Source: Dendrolimus kikuchii (taxonomy: Eukaryota; Arthropoda; Insecta; Lepidoptera; Lasiocampidae). From it: a DNA stretch of 64,000 bases. The notes beneath the pieces were generated by a model that had not been told where the DNA came from, did no database searches, and saw nothing but the letters and a program-made list of their open reading frames with translations. The position numbers and the translations under genes are program-made. The stretch is taken from positions 25,347,051-25,411,050 of the forward strand of contig CM034391.1 of assembly GCA_019925095.2 (NCBI GenBank). Direction: 5' to 3'. This document shows, in pieces, positions 31,198 through 42,123 of this stretch. Every line of letters starts with the position of its first letter. Position 1 is the stretch's first letter.

Positions 31198-31435
31198 TTT
31201 TTTTTGATTGCAGGAGATCAGCAGACAGGCAGACGGCCCAATTGATGGAAAGCGGTTATCATCGCTTATGGACATTTGCAACACCAAAGATGCTACAAGT
31301 GCGCTGCTGCTCTCTTAAGGGAAACTGGAACCTGGTCATTAATGCCGGAACACAACTCAAGGTTTTTATGGCGACATACTTTAGACCAGGGGTGATAGCC
31401 ATCCAGTCGGGCAAATGCTCTACCACCTGGCTGAA
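31198..31435 (-). repeat. SINE-A, short form
   Basis: Poly(T)GATTGCAGGAGATCAG to 'ctctaccacctggctg', i.e. truncated at the recurrent CCAGGTGG position. Confidence 0.78.
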
Positions 31436-31439
31436 GCGT

Positions 31440-32340
31440 ACCCACTACTACACCGCCACCCTCCCAAAGTAGCCGTACCCCGAGAGGACCTGTATCAGCC
31501 GGAACGTCAGGGTGTCGTGTCTACGTGTAGTCTAATTCTGCAGGACGGGCCTCAGCGCTTCGATAGTGCCGAGGCCCAAGCTGGGGTGTCTGAGGCCCTC
31601 TTTTCAGATCATCATCATCAAGTTGTGGAGCTCAAACCAGCAAGCCTGGTCTGAGGTACCGGTTCGTGCCTCTTGCGAGGGCCTCCTTGCTCCACTGGCA
31701 TAGCGATGCAAGGACCCTGGCTTCGAGGTCCTATAGCGGAGTTCCGCGGCAAGGTTACATTTCTGGCCGTCAGACGGTCTGCTCAGATGGGGCCCCCACC
31801 TGTATAGGGCCATGGACCGCAGGATGCCGTCAAAGTGGTATGCCGTCAAGGCGGGAGGCGGTTTTTTTGGTTTTCAGCTGCAACATTGCCACTCCCAGCT
31901 CTACCTGTTCCACTGTGGGTACCGGGTCTTCGTCTGCGCTGGTCTCCGCATCTAGTGGAGCCATTGCAGGAGGCGAGTGCTCAGCCCCAGAGGGGAATAG
32001 AGCGCCAATCACGTAGTTTAAAAGGATTTGGGAGAGAGATTCAGTCTGCGAGCGCCTAAACACGGAGCTTATTCTGTGCTCTGTTGAATGGGCCTCCCCA
32101 AGGGTCTACGTTAAGACTGACTAAGAGCTTCTCCCAGGCTGCTGACTTGACTTTGCAAATTGCGACTTCAAAGTCGCGTCTGGCGCTTCTGTACCCCTCG
32201 TACTGGTAATCTGTTACGGCCGCTGCGTCTTCTGCGCGACGATGCCATTTACAGTGTTTGATGTGCTGGTGGTGTGCCAAATTGCACGACCTACGCATCG
32301 CTTCCAGCGCAGGGTTTTATCTGTCCAACTGACGAGATGA
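31440..32340 (-). pseudogene. R1-type LINE reverse transcriptase relic
   Basis: Antisense frames. The right part encodes YQYEGYRSARRDFEVAICKV and SAAWEKLLVSLNVDPWGGPF, then LFPSGAEHSPPAMAPLDAE and LQLKTKKTASRLDGIPL, the start of an R1-like RT ('AWxxLLxSLxxDPWGxPY ... DGIP'). The left end (31520 to 31440) encodes DTLTFRLIQVLSGYGYFGR, a C-terminal R1 motif. Most of the catalytic RT is missing between them and several frameshifts separate the pieces. Confidence 0.75.
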
Positions 32341-32744
32341 GTGAAAGCGAACCCTTCTTTCGCCATCTACACAACGCTTACGTGAGACTACCCGATCAAA
32401 ACATGCTCCTCAATCAACTTAAACCCACTTTATTGTAATCAAAGGCGTTTTCCTCAGCCATTAAGCTACCATACATCCACTAATATATACAAAGTAAACG
32501 TTTAATAATGAACTCAATTTCACTTTGTTACAAGTTAAACCAAAGATCTTCGCCCTGATTACTTAAATTTGCGAACTAGTTTTGTGGTCTGTTTTGCATT
32601 CATTAAACTTAATTGGAGTGAAATGAGAGTAAGAACCTTGACTTGAACTCTGTATTCAATGTGAACTTGCATTTAAATGCTATGTCTCATTAAATCAAAT
32701 ATGATTACTTTTTCCAGCCAGTTATGTTAACGAGTACTGGTAAA
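32341..32744. other. Unassigned sequence
   Basis: Nothing recognised. Confidence 0.4.
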
Positions 32745-32748
32745 TTAT

Positions 32749-33295
32749 TGTTACGGGTTTGCGGGACTTGAATTAAAATGCCGTTAGAATTATTATAGAG
32801 TTTATTAGAACTATACAAACACGTATAACACAGGTACAAATATAACTGAACGCAACAAATCCAAATGTAACACAGAAGGTCGTAATTCAATAAAACGCGC
32901 AACGTCCGTCACTATTACATTCCCGAATGTACACACGTTGCGCCTAGATCGTAGTTGTAGCTCAACTGACCCCTTCTATCAATCAGACCATCGTTTTATA
33001 CTTCACAAATGTAAATGTGCCCGCCCGGCAACATCGACATAATTTCCTAGAATTAGCTTATACTTATAATCCACAACACATGGCTAATGATGCAGCCTGC
33101 AAGCGGCCGTAAACCGAGTACAATAGGACAATAGGCTGTTCTCCACAATAACTAGAAACGTATTCCAATAAATAAGTGAACAAAAGAAGACGATCATAAA
33201 AGGATTACAATTAGTTCCAATGCAAACAGGTAATAAAATGTGCATTTACAGATTTGTACGTGGAATTTGTCTTTGTCGGAGCCTAAGTTGTAACA
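32749..33295 (+). mobile_element. Solo LTR-1, 547 bp, TSD TTAT
   Basis: Begins TGTTACGGGTTTGCGG and ends GCCTAAGTTGTAACA, with ttat at 32745-32748 and 33296-33299. Landmarks: 'aaaatgccgttagaattat', 'gtttattagaactatacaa', 'aatgtgcatttacagatttg'. Lacks any internal region. Best reference copy for the family. Confidence 0.88.
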
Positions 33296-33299
33296 TTAT

Positions 33300-33840
33300 A
33301 GTTGCAATGCCATATTCGGCAACCCGATAATCCTTTCAATTCAAGAACACGTGTTTTATTACCCTTGATATTTATATTATCTGTAACTCTTTATATGGTT
33401 GTCTTAATTGTTCACTGTCATTTGTTTGCGTTAATTTTTAAAGTATTGAAAAGTAACCATCTATTGTCAGTCGCTAATACCATTGATGTTTATGGGCAGC
33501 CTTCGAATAAAGCATCACGAAGTGTTATTATTGTTCAAATTTCGCTACAAGTTCTTGGAAGCCATCTTGTTTCAGATTAAGCTTATAGGTTTTAAAATTC
33601 CAATTGTAGTGGAACACTTACAAGCCAATAGATGGCACTGTGCAATAATTGATGTCACAAACGTTTCCCGAAACATGCAGAGAATATATACAAATTTTCA
33701 ACTATAACAGTTGGGCCTAGGCCTGCGAGGAACAACAATAGCCTCGCTGGAAGATTTTCCTTTGAGACGGAGGAGCATTCCATCTCGCTCCTCCAACCGG
33801 TAGGGTTACTCCCCTCACAATGAATGAGTGTATTGGGGAG
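33300..33840. other. Unassigned sequence
   Basis: Contains a GC-richer stretch at 33715-33815 ('gggcctaggcctgcgagg') that may be a LINE remnant; not identified. Confidence 0.35.
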
Positions 33841-33841
33841 T

Positions 33842-34106
33842 CCATGTCTATATTGCTAATATATAAAATCGGTCCGTTAAGACAAAGTTATAGTAGAGTG
33901 TCAACTGCAATCGAGTCTTTATTTGAAACACGAATCTTTCGACAGACTTTGCACGTTTTATGTTTTTTACGATCCTCTGCATTACGGCTTAGACTTGTTG
34001 TATTTGGTTATAGTTGTAAGAATTGTGAATTACGTGTGTGTACTTCTAATAAAGTTTGCGATAATTCTAATGTCATTTTAAATTCAAATCTCCCAAATTC
34101 GTAACA
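33842..34106 (-). mobile_element. LTR-1 fragment
   Basis: Antisense: 'aataaagtttgcgataattc', 'aatgtcatttta' and final 'aaattcgtaaca', resembling 12850-12971. Confidence 0.65.
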
Positions 34107-34149
34107 ATATTAATGGTTCTAATATATGTAGGATAGTAAATAAATAACT

Positions 34150-34620
34150 TCACTCTTTATCATCCGCCAGGCCCTTGTCAGCGTCGGCGTTCCAGCCGTA
34201 TTAGAACCGAATGGATTGGTACGCAACGATGGCAAGAGGCCGGATGATATGTTACTTGTTCCTTGGAAGATGCGATGGCTGCTTGTTTGGGATGCGATAT
34301 GTGTAGACACTCTAGCGCTGTCACATCTTCCAATGACTGAGTTAGAGGCTGGCAACGCTGCTTCAAAAGCTGAAGCTCTTAAACGTCGTAAATATGGAAC
34401 CTTAGTAAGGGGTTACATATTTGTGCCGTTTGGAGTGGAAACATTAGGTCCGTGCGGTTCATCGGCAGTTTCTTCAAAGAAATTTGCAACTCTTCGATAC
34501 CACCCGTGATCAGAAGGCTGGCTCATATTTCGCCCAACAAATAAGCATCGCTATACAGCGCGGTAATGCAGCCAGCCTTCTGGCCACGCTCCCATCTGGT
34601 AGCGATTTGTTACACAGTCT
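34150..34620 (+). pseudogene. Nuclease-domain LINE, C-terminal part
   Basis: Plus-strand frame reads SVGVPAVLEPNGLVRNDGKR, PDDMLLVPWKMRWLLVWDAI, CVDTLALSH, then YIFVPFGVETLGPCGSSA, and after a stop/frame change SYFAQQISIAIQRGNAASLL. This matches a domain found at the C-terminus of some insect reverse transcriptases. 'KRPD' and the following Asp about 18 residues on (VWD) fit a PD-(D/E)xK nuclease core. The RT part is missing and the frame is broken near 34508, so it is not functional. Related relics: 15230-15560 and 63085-63290. Confidence 0.7.
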
Positions 34621-34807
34621 ATAATCGCTTTTACTATTTATTTTATAACTTAGTTTATTCTTCGTTTTTAAGGTATATAATACATGTGTATATACGTGTA
34701 TACTTTTATAGCTACTGGTGGTCGCCAGTGGTCGAAATTCGACCATAATAATTAATGTGATTTCGTCAAGGTTATACTGTTAATTGGACTTGAACAATAA
34801 ACAAAAG

Positions 34808-34810
<3 letters not shown>

Positions 34811-34845
<35 letters not shown>

Positions 34846-35230
34846 CATACATAACTTCACGCCAGTTCCCTTGCGGGGTGGGCACGAACAACAGAGCGCC
34901 ATTTAGGCTTATTCTTACACACCTCACTTGCTTATTTGACATTCATACCTCTTCTCATGCACGCTCGTCTGTTCTTAAGGCTTCTGACATCACCTTCTGC
35001 TAGTACACGATCAATTTGATCATGGAAGGTGTGTCGTGGCTTTCCACGACTTCTGCATCCATCCACTTTTGCATTGTATATCTGTTTAGTCATTCTTTCA
35101 TCATGAATTCTTTCCACATGCCTGAACCACCGGAGCATTCCTTTCCTTACCTTCACCCCGACACTCTCTTTCAGACCAACTCTCCTTCTTACTTCGGTAT
35201 TACGAACGCGGTCCGCGAGCGTCACTCCGC

Positions 35231-35313
<83 letters not shown>

Positions 35314-35350
35314 CATATGTATATGTATATATATATATATATATATAGAT
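34811..35350. repeat. (TA)n microsatellite split by RTE1
   Basis: (TA)n at 34811-34840 and a longer impure (TA)n at 35234-35347. RTE1 lies between, so the LINE landed in, or its end seeded, the microsatellite. Confidence 0.85.
34841..35233 (-). pseudogene. LINE RTE1 3' end
   Basis: Antisense; about 97 continuous codons including [20 protein letters not shown] and GCRSRGKPRHTFHDQIDRVL, then a point change that breaks the last 40 codons. (CATA)n at left. No TSD can be defined in the (TA)n context. Confidence 0.85.
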
Positions 35351-35448
35351 ATGTTATAAATATGTAGTTTAAGTATGTTTGTTTATGATATATAATTTAT
35401 TTATTTGTTTCACTAATTAAATTAAATAAGTAGAATTCGTTTATTAAT

Positions 35449-35722
35449 TACTAGCTGTGCCCGTGACGTTGTCCGCGTGGAATTTGTTTTCAACCCCCCC
35501 GATTTTGAAACACTCTTCATTGGTGCTCCGTCTCTATTGGTCTTAGCGTGATGATATATAACTTTATAATATATAACTTTAGCCTGTAACCTTCCTCGAT
35601 AAATGGGCCATCTAAAACTGAAAGATTTTTTAAATCAGATAATCAGATCAGTAGTTCCTGAGATTAGCGCATTCAATCAAACAAACAAACTCTTCAGCTT
35701 TATATAATATATTAGTATAAGA
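35449..35722. repeat. Dispersed repeat G variant
   Basis: Opens 'actagctgtgcccgtgacgt', then 'gataaatgggccatc', 'cagtagttcctgagattagc' and ends 'ctttatataatatattagta'. A common type of lepidopteran noncoding repeat. Confidence 0.6.
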
Positions 35723-36017
35723 TTATTTAATTAACAAAATTGGGTCAATTTCGTCTTACGCCAAAAAGAAGGTTTGCACTGAAAATCAGCGTTGTGTCGG
35801 ATATAATTCCGGCACAGCAATATGCTGAGTACAAAGCTTGTTTGCTGAAAATGCGGCGTACAAATTCTCAGAATATGCTCTGTGTATAATAAATAATGTT
35901 TAAGAAATGTAATTAGGTCGCTATTTGTTCAAATATATTTCTCCTTTCTTTTATTATGCCAAATAATCTGCACCACCTGCATCGCCAGATTAGGTTAAAC
36001 TATTCCTTAAGTTAGGT

Positions 36018-36142
36018 TGCCTGGAAGAGATTGCTTTAAGCGATAAGGCCGCCTATTGTTTCTACCATGACAATATTGTAATTGTGTATTTATGGAATGG
36101 TATATTTGGTGAGTAATAAAGTGTTATCTATCTTTCTATCTA
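36018..36142 (+). repeat. LINE 3' UTR fragment with (TCTA)n tail
   Basis: 'tggaagagattgctttaagc', 'gataaggccgcctattgt' and 'gagtaataaagtgttatcta', then (TCTA)n. Same family as 13905-14050. Confidence 0.6.
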
Positions 36143-36192
36143 GATACTTTTCAATTCAGTTTCTTTAGTAGAACTATATAGAAATGTTTTTT

Positions 36193-36654
36193 TTATTGTA
36201 AACAGGTTTGCGTTTGACCACGATCACATCCAGTGCCAGACGATGATGCGGTCAAAGATGGAGCACGCTTATCTAGATAGTACCTATTCACACGAGACTT
36301 GAAGATTCCCGGATTGTACTTTTCTGGAAACACGGACTCTGGTAGTGCATTCCACAATTCTGCCGTACGCAGAAGGAACGTGGAGGCGAAACGTTTAGTA
36401 CGCACTGGTAGCGTTTCCACTGTGAAACGATGGCGTAAATCACAGCGTTTTGTGGTCCGAAGATGGAATGGTGTAGGGGGAATCAGGTCAAACAGTTCAA
36501 CCGTACAACCGAAATGAATCCTATAAAAAACCGACCGACTAGCAACTCGGCGTCGATGCTCTAAGCTTTGAAGCCTTGTATTGACAAGCTGGTCGCTACC
36601 AATCAACCTCTTGGCTCTTCTCTCAATTGACTCTAGCGCTTCAAGCTGGTGCAT
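36193..36654 (-). pseudogene. Jockey-like LINE RT C-terminus
   Basis: 153 codons open from Met to stop: LEALESIERRAKRLIGSDQL, SVFYRIHFGCTVELFDLIPP, FASTFLLRTAELWNALPESV, FPEKYNPGIFKSRVNRYYL. This is the C-terminal region after the RT domain in jockey/CR1-like elements ('LExIQRRAxRLI ... FYRIHxG ... LWNxLPxxVFP..YN'). RT and endonuclease are absent. Other pieces in the window: 10162-10540, 44594-44682, 46085-46252, 56361-56399. Confidence 0.82.
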
Positions 36655-36659
36655 TGTAT

Positions 36660-37084
36660 GTAATGTAATTTATTTTTGAGGTAACATCATGTTCATTAAA
36701 ACAAGATAATATATATCAAATATTCTAAAATATAACACAGAGAATATATCTACAGGACTGTCTCTGGGTATATCTCATTGTTGAACTTTGATTTACGAGC
36801 TCGTTCAGAACCTAGTGCCCAAGATTACGAGATTAGACGGGTTTTAGAGTTAGCTTAGGAATTAAACTGAATACTTAAGCTTCAATTGTCGTCTGTTATA
36901 TCACAAGGAAGAGAGATTTCGAATTTCGAAAATATTAATCAACTTATTCTCAGTTTAACGCGCGGTGTACAACTAATCAGATAAGAGTTATCCGTCGAAT
37001 ATATTATAACCTTACCGAATTTAAATGTCACACAATTCAACTGTTCTTTTTGCGATATTTTTTATGTGATTATGTTGTATTTTA
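36660..37084. other. Unassigned AT-rich sequence
   Basis: Nothing recognised. Confidence 0.4.
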
Positions 37085-37086
37085 GC

Positions 37087-37185
37087 CTTTTTTTCATTGC
37101 ATGAGTTCAGCAGACAGGCAGACGGCCCACCTGGTGGAAAGCGGTTAGCGTCGCCTATGGACATTTGTAACCCTGAATGTGCCCC
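37087..37185 (-). repeat. SINE-A-type 3' tail joined to R1L
   Basis: 'ttcattgcatgagttcagca ... cgcctatggacatttgtaac': the last 100 nt of SINE-A. It directly follows the R1L 3' UTR in the same orientation, as also at 57200-57370. Confidence 0.7.
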
Positions 37186-37920
37186 CTCCCAAAATGCACC
37201 CCGTGAAACTTCCCCCTCCTTCCTTGCCCCCCCATCTTTTTTTTTTTTTGGCCAGGGGAAATCCGTTTGAGGACTAAGCCGCGACAGGCACAGAAGCCTG
37301 GGGGGATGTTCGCGACCTGTGTGAGTGTGTGGGATTCGCCAGATCGAGGGTGGCACTAGCGTGCCCGGTCAGAACCGGTGCCACGCTATTGCCACTCCCC
37401 AGTTAGGGATACCCACTAAAACCCCTGGGTGTTCCGTCCTGCGCCTTATGCCAGGGCTACGGGATATGGGCTGCCCGACTCCGCAGTGCCCTGGCAGGCG
37501 TGGGCCCCCCTAACTGGGCCTCTTCCTATGCTAGGGGACGTGTCCCCCGGCTACTTCTTGGTCTCGTTCGTCTGTAACGCGCCCCACAGGAAGAGAGATG
37601 AGCGCGCGCGGAACGCTCGCGCTCTCATCTCGACGGCATGTGCGGGTGAGTGAGAACCCCTATACCCCTAGGGGCCCCACCCGCGCCGCCCGCTTACAGT
37701 GGCCGAAGGTCTAGCTCGAACCTCCGGCATCGGCGCGGCCTCCTTTGGCGGGAGCGGAGTAAAGACGTGCGCTCACGCTCCCGCTCCGCCTCCTCCTTCG
37801 CAAACATGATGTGCTCGCAGAAGGAAGAGACGGCGTCCCATCCGGTGCGCCCCCCCCCCATCTCACTTGATCCCCCGCAACTTCCAACAATTCCCAATGA
37901 TACCCAACCCTAAATCCCTT
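37186..37920 (-). pseudogene. R1-type LINE (R1L) 3' end
   Basis: Antisense: the last about 50 codons of an ORF (GWDAVSSFCEHIMFAKEEAE, RERERTSLLRSRQRRPRRCR, stop at 37694), a C-terminus typical of R1-type LINEs, followed by about 500 nt of GC-rich 3' UTR with 'cccaggggttttagtgggta' and 'tgccaccctcgatctggcga' (reverse complement). 5' truncated. A second copy is at 56525-57095. Confidence 0.7.
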
Positions 37921-38164
37921 AAAAACCAACCTTTATTCAAAATTCTTTTTCGTAGCTATAAGTATTTATCATGGAGAGCCTAAATCTGTAAATATATATA
38001 CCGTAGCTCTCCTGTAAATGTCTAAAAATTGTAGTAGTATAAGAAAATATGTTTTTTTTTTATTATATACCATGTAAACGTTAGTGAGTGACAAAATGAA
38101 GTGCTAGTAACTCTGACTATAATCTCGTTAGAGACAATAGCAGTGACAAACAGAACAGAACCCA

Positions 38165-38278
38165 GAAGGTGGTACGAATATGCTGCGCACTATAAAGCGA
38201 CACTGGAACTAGGCCACTAATGCGGGAACATAACTGAAGGTTGTTATTGCGGCATACTCCAGACCAGAAGTAGCCAAG
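38165..38278 (-). repeat. Old SINE-A fragment
   Basis: 'actggaactaggccactaat', 'gaaggttgttattgcggcat': middle of SINE-A, diverged. Confidence 0.55.
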
Positions 38279-38369
38279 TTATTCCTTATAACATCAGCTC
38301 TCTGACAGTGAAAGTCTTATCAAAATCAGTCTAGTTGTTTCAGAGATAAGCCGGAACATAGATAGACAG

Positions 38370-39115
38370 ACAGACAAACATTCCAAATCTGCTGGTCCGA
38401 ATTATCCCGTTTGATTTTTTTCATATTTTTACTTTGACACTAGAGTTTGTCCTGTTCAGTACCTTTCCTTACATAAAAACTGGTTTGAAGTAATACAACG
38501 AATGACACAAATTGAGAAAACGTGATTGCAGCGCCATCTAATTAGCTAATCCGTGTATTCTATGAAAACGGCTTCATTTATCGGGATAAAAAGTATCCTA
38601 AGTGTTGATTCGGGATATAAGCTATCTCTCTGTCGAGTTACGTTTACATACGTTCTGTAGTTTTCAAAAAAGATGCGATTGCAGTGCCATCTTTTTCGAT
38701 ATTTTCGTCTATCCCGTAGAAGCGACGTCATTTATCGGGATAAAATGTATCCTAAGTGTTCATTCGGGATATAAGCTATCTCTCTGTCGAGTTACGTTTA
38801 CATACGTTCTGTAGTTCTCAAAAAGGATGCGATCGCAGTGCCATCTTTTTCGATATTTTCGTCTATCCCGCGGAAGCAAAGTCATTTATCGGGATAAAAT
38901 GTATCCTAAGTTATGCCCCGGGATATGAGTTTGCCCTGTGTCGAGTTTCATTTAAATTCGTTTAGTAGTTTTCACGTGATGCTCTAACAGACAGACAGAA
39001 AGACAGATAACAATTTTTTTTTTAAATCATAATCTTCCGATCGGAATTATCCCCCCTGATTTTTTTCACATTTTTAAACGCAATCTACTAACTCGAACCA
39101 TTTACACGTTTATTT
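38370..39115. repeat. Dispersed repeat H with 154-bp minisatellite
   Basis: Same landmarks as 6655-7215, ending 'cgaaccatttacacg'. Its centre is expanded into about three tandem units. Confidence 0.7.
38530..38960. repeat. 154-bp minisatellite, about three units
   Basis: 'catttatcgggataaaa' recurs at 38575, 38729 and 38883, exactly 154 bp apart; each unit includes 'gtatcctaagt', 'cgggatataagctatctctc' and 'tttcgatattttcgtctatc'. Similar-looking short ORFs at 38602 and 38756 exist only because the unit is repeated. Confidence 0.9.
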
Positions 39116-39125
39116 ATACATACAC

Positions 39126-39366
39126 ATTTTTTTGAAGGCTTGGAAACTAGGCCTTTAAGCCAGGCGCAGTTGTACTGTAGGCTACAATCCACACCAGTCA
39201 ACGGAGTTCTTGTGAAAACTACACAGTTCACATTTCTCACAAAAACACATAATTACTACTCAAAAACTATCGATATTCTACAACTATTGTTCATTTTAGA
39301 GTAATTTTACACATTTTCAGAAAATAAAACTGCACAACGTCCCCTTTCAGTTCCCACTAAAAACTC
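39126..39366 (-). repeat. Retroposon E, diverged copy
   Basis: Antisense; its 5' end ('ttcccactaaaaactc' at the right) has lost the E2F-like core. RTE1 inserted at this end. Confidence 0.7.
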
Positions 39367-39369
39367 ATA

Positions 39370-39630
39370 CATAACTTGACGCCAGTTCCCTTGCGAGATA
39401 GGCACGAGCAACAGAGCGCCATTCAGGCTTATTCTTACACACCTCACTTGCTTCTTTAACATTCATAATTCTTGTCATGCACGCTCGTCTGTTCTTAAGC
39501 TCCTGACATCACCTGCTAGTACACGATCAATTTGATCATGGAAGGTGCGTCGTGGCCTTCCACGACTTCTGCATCCATCCACTTTTGCATTGTACATCTG
39601 TTTAGTCATTCTTTCATCATGCAAAATGCC
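39370..39630 (-). pseudogene. LINE RTE1 3' end, 11-bp TSD
   Basis: Antisense 3' end with several frameshifting deletions. TSD aaaaactcata at 39359-39369 and 39631-39641, overlapping the end of retroposon E. Confidence 0.85.
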
Positions 39631-39897
39631 AAAAACTCATATATACATTGTTGTGGTCGTTGAAGAGAGATATAATTATTTTAAATAGAAATATCCTGCT
39701 TTTTGTATTATTTTAAATATATAAAATTATTAAGCACAACAATGGATATTGATGATATGGATACGTGTATTCCTCTCAATAATTTTCACTCGACAAAAAA
39801 CAGTCTGACATAAGAAGTAAAATCACATTCAAAATTATATTCTATGAGAAAAATAGGTTTTAAACTAATGAGTCTGCGACATCCATATTGTTATTTA

Positions 39898-40198
39898 TTT
39901 AGGTTTATGGCTTGGCAGCTAGGCCTTTGAGCCAGATCTTAGTTTACAATATAGTTTCTTCATTTTCTTAAGCCTATGTGTAGCACAGCTGAACTGTAGT
40001 GCCATTCAACGGAGTTCTTGTGACAACTCAAAAAGCCACACCTGACTATACAGTTCACATTTCTCACAAAACACATAAAATTACTACTCAAAAGCCATCA
40101 ATATCCTACAACTATTGTTCATTTTAGAGTAATTCTACACATTTTTAGAAAATAAAACTGCACAGTACATCTCCTTTCAGCTCCCGCCAAAAACTCCG
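39898..40198 (-). repeat. Retroposon E
   Basis: From 'ttaggtttatggcttggcag' to 'ctcccgccaaaaactc', i.e. TTTGGCGGGAG near its 5' end. Confidence 0.75.
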
Positions 40199-40223
40199 CA
40201 ACATCCATATTTTTATTTATTTG

Positions 40224-40462
40224 ACGGCCTCTGTGGTTGAGCGGGCTAAGCCTTTGCGTACCTCACTGCAACGCAGAGGTTCCGGGTTCGATTCCTGGTA
40301 CAGTAAATTTCGGAAACGTATTTTCTCCGTTATTTACTATGGTCTGGGTGTCTGGGATCGGCCCCAGAGTAGTCCGTTGTATATTACCCATAACATAAGC
40401 GTAACTTGCTTAATTTGGGGATATACAATGTGTGTGTTTGTCTGCCGATTATTATTATCTCT
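40224..40462 (+). mobile_element. tRNA-derived SINE T1
   Basis: The head looks like a tRNA: GCCTCTGTGGTTGAGCGG with an A-box-like TGGTTGAGCGG (40234-40244) and a perfect B box GGTTCGATTCC (40285-40295), spaced 40 bp apart; CCGGG-loop-CCTGG forms a T arm. A non-tRNA body follows ('ctggggccgatcc' type, 'taatttggggatatacaatg') and then an (ATT)n tail. Transcription by RNA polymerase III is inferred. It is a SINE, not a tRNA gene: there is no matching acceptor 3' strand. Inverted second copy at 61423-61651. Confidence 0.85.
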
Positions 40463-40467
40463 TACAT

Positions 40468-40905
40468 CCATTTATTTAAAAAAAAATTACATTTTTTTTA
40501 AATATATAAAAAGTAGACATTTTTTTATAAAAAAATAAATAACACTATTCTTTTATAAAAATACATCAAAAATAAAATATATATTCAATAAAAAAAAATA
40601 TAAAATCTTGCAGATCACCGCCAGCGGGGCCTAGGGTCCAAACTACCGGTGGTTAGGGCTCCAGAGACAGGAACCTTCTCACAATCCGTGCCGTGTCCAA
40701 GAGTGCTGCCTTCTGTATCTGGCCCTTCACCCAGCCTCCCAGTGAAAGCCTCTCTAGATGACAGTCGAGGCTTTTCGCTTTTATTATTATTATGTTATAT
40801 CCATTTATTTTCAAAAATTTTACATTTTTTTTTAAATATATAAAAGTAGACATTTTTTTATAAAAAAATAAATAACATTATTCTTTTATAAAAAGAATTA
40901 TTATT
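40468..40905. repeat. About 95-bp direct repeats around a LINE piece
   Basis: 40468-40560 and 40800-40895 are near-identical AT-rich sequences ('atatataaaagtagacattt', 'ataaataacattattctttt'). They flank 40615-40790, whose antisense frame reads LGGWVKGQIQKAALLDTARI then VRRFLSLEP and stop, resembling a LINE ORF C-terminus. Too long for a TPRT target duplication; a local duplication is more likely. Confidence 0.6.
40615..40790 (-). pseudogene. LINE ORF C-terminal fragment
   Basis: Translates to about 40 codons ending KGQIQKAALLDTARIVRRFL and SLEP-stop. I associate this tail with lepidopteran LINE ORFs, clade uncertain. Confidence 0.45.
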
Positions 40906-41209
40906 ATTATTATATTGATTCATTATAGTACAGATTACAAACAGAAACTTCAATCTTATCTGTCTGTACAGATTATGAATGAACATCGCCCTTTTTGTCT
41001 TTTTCATTAAATTTTATTTTGAAACGAATGAGGGGCGGACTGAACATATTTTCTTGTACATAATTTTGCATATCATTATCATAAATTCCCTGTATTTGTG
41101 TTTACTTTTTTCAGAAGACTAAATCTCATTTTAATAATGAGAGGCATGTTCATGGATGTTACTCTACAATATAACGTCATTATATATTTTATGTATTTTT
41201 TTTTTACGT

Positions 41210-41386
41210 AATTGATCGTGTACTAGCAGAAGGTGATGTCAGGAGCCTTAAGAACAGACGAGCGTGCATGACAAGAGTTATGAATGTGAAAGTAGCAAGT
41301 GAGGTGTGTAAGAATAAGCCTAAATGGCGCTCTGTTGTTCGTGCCTACCCCGCAAGGGAACTGGCGTGAAGTTATGTATGTATGTA
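41210..41386 (+). pseudogene. LINE RTE1 3' end
   Basis: From 'attgatcgtgtactagcaga' to ARELA-stop and (ATGT)n. Both sides carry tatgtattttttttt, probably the TSD. Confidence 0.83.
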
Positions 41387-41478
41387 TGTATTTTTTTTTA
41401 TTACGCAAAATATCATTTTCATAATTTGTCTTAGGAAATATCGTAATGTACGTATCGTGTATCTTTTACGAGTGTTTA

Positions 41479-41690
41479 CATAATAAACCTACGTTTTAAC
41501 GGTTTTCAGTGCGGTATTTTATTCGATTTTTATTCCGACGTTTCGGCCACTTCAGTACGCGTGACTACGAAAGATAAATATGTCAAATGTCAATAAATAA
41601 TACTAAAGTTTCTATTTAGCCTAACTTGTTCATTTTCATTATTTAGTTTTAATTTTTGTTTCTTGTTTTTTTTTAGTTTATTGGGTAATA
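41479..41690. repeat. Fold-back element F, half copy
   Basis: Matches the left arm and part of the centre of 10679-11149 ('gtgcggtattttattcgatt', 'ccgacgtttcggccact'). The right arm is absent. Confidence 0.65.
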
Positions 41691-41714
41691 AAAAATATTT
41701 CTACATATCTTTAT

Positions 41715-41837
41715 ATATATAATTCTGCTGCACGTGTGTTGACAGTGAACTCCTCCTAAACGGCTGGACCGATTTGAATGAATTTTTTTGTGTGTGTTCA
41801 AGTGGATTCGAGGATGGTTTAGAACATTTACATGATA
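41715..41837 (+). repeat. Dispersed repeat G, 5' part
   Basis: 'tgctgcacgtgtgttgacag', 'ctcctaaacggctggaccga', 'gtgttcaagtggattcgagg': upstream part of the element whose later part is at 3430-3905. RTE1 inserted in it. Confidence 0.6.
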
Positions 41838-42123
41838 CATACATACATACATAACTTCACGCCAGTTCCCTTGCGGTAGGCACGAACAAAAGTGCGCCAT
41901 TTAGGCCCATTCTTACACACCTCACTTGCTTCTTTGACATTCATAACTCTTGTCATGCACGCTCGTCTATTCTTAAGGCTCCTGACATCACCTTCTGCTA
42001 GTACACGATCAATTTGATCATGGAAAGTGTGTCGTGGTCTTCCACGACTTCTGCATCCATCCACTTTTGCATTGTATATCTGTTTAGTCATTCTTTCATC
42101 ATCATCATCATTTATATTATTAT
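41838..42123 (-). pseudogene. LINE RTE1 3' end, 13-bp TSD
   Basis: Antisense; about 95 codons. Truncated end followed by a (ATC)n-like filler. TSD catttacatgata at 41825-41837 and 42124-42136. Confidence 0.87.

Noticed and set aside
37021..37356. 111-codon frame and others on GC-rich 37-38 kb
   Set aside because: They run across a SINE-A tail and LINE 3' UTR; only the C-terminal frame ending at 37694 resembles a known protein.
38602..38965. Two similar ORFs as duplicated genes
   Set aside because: They arise from the 154-bp minisatellite inside repeat H.
40224..40300. tRNA gene
   Set aside because: A and B boxes and a T arm are present, but there is no matching acceptor strand and a second copy with the same long body exists; it is a SINE head.
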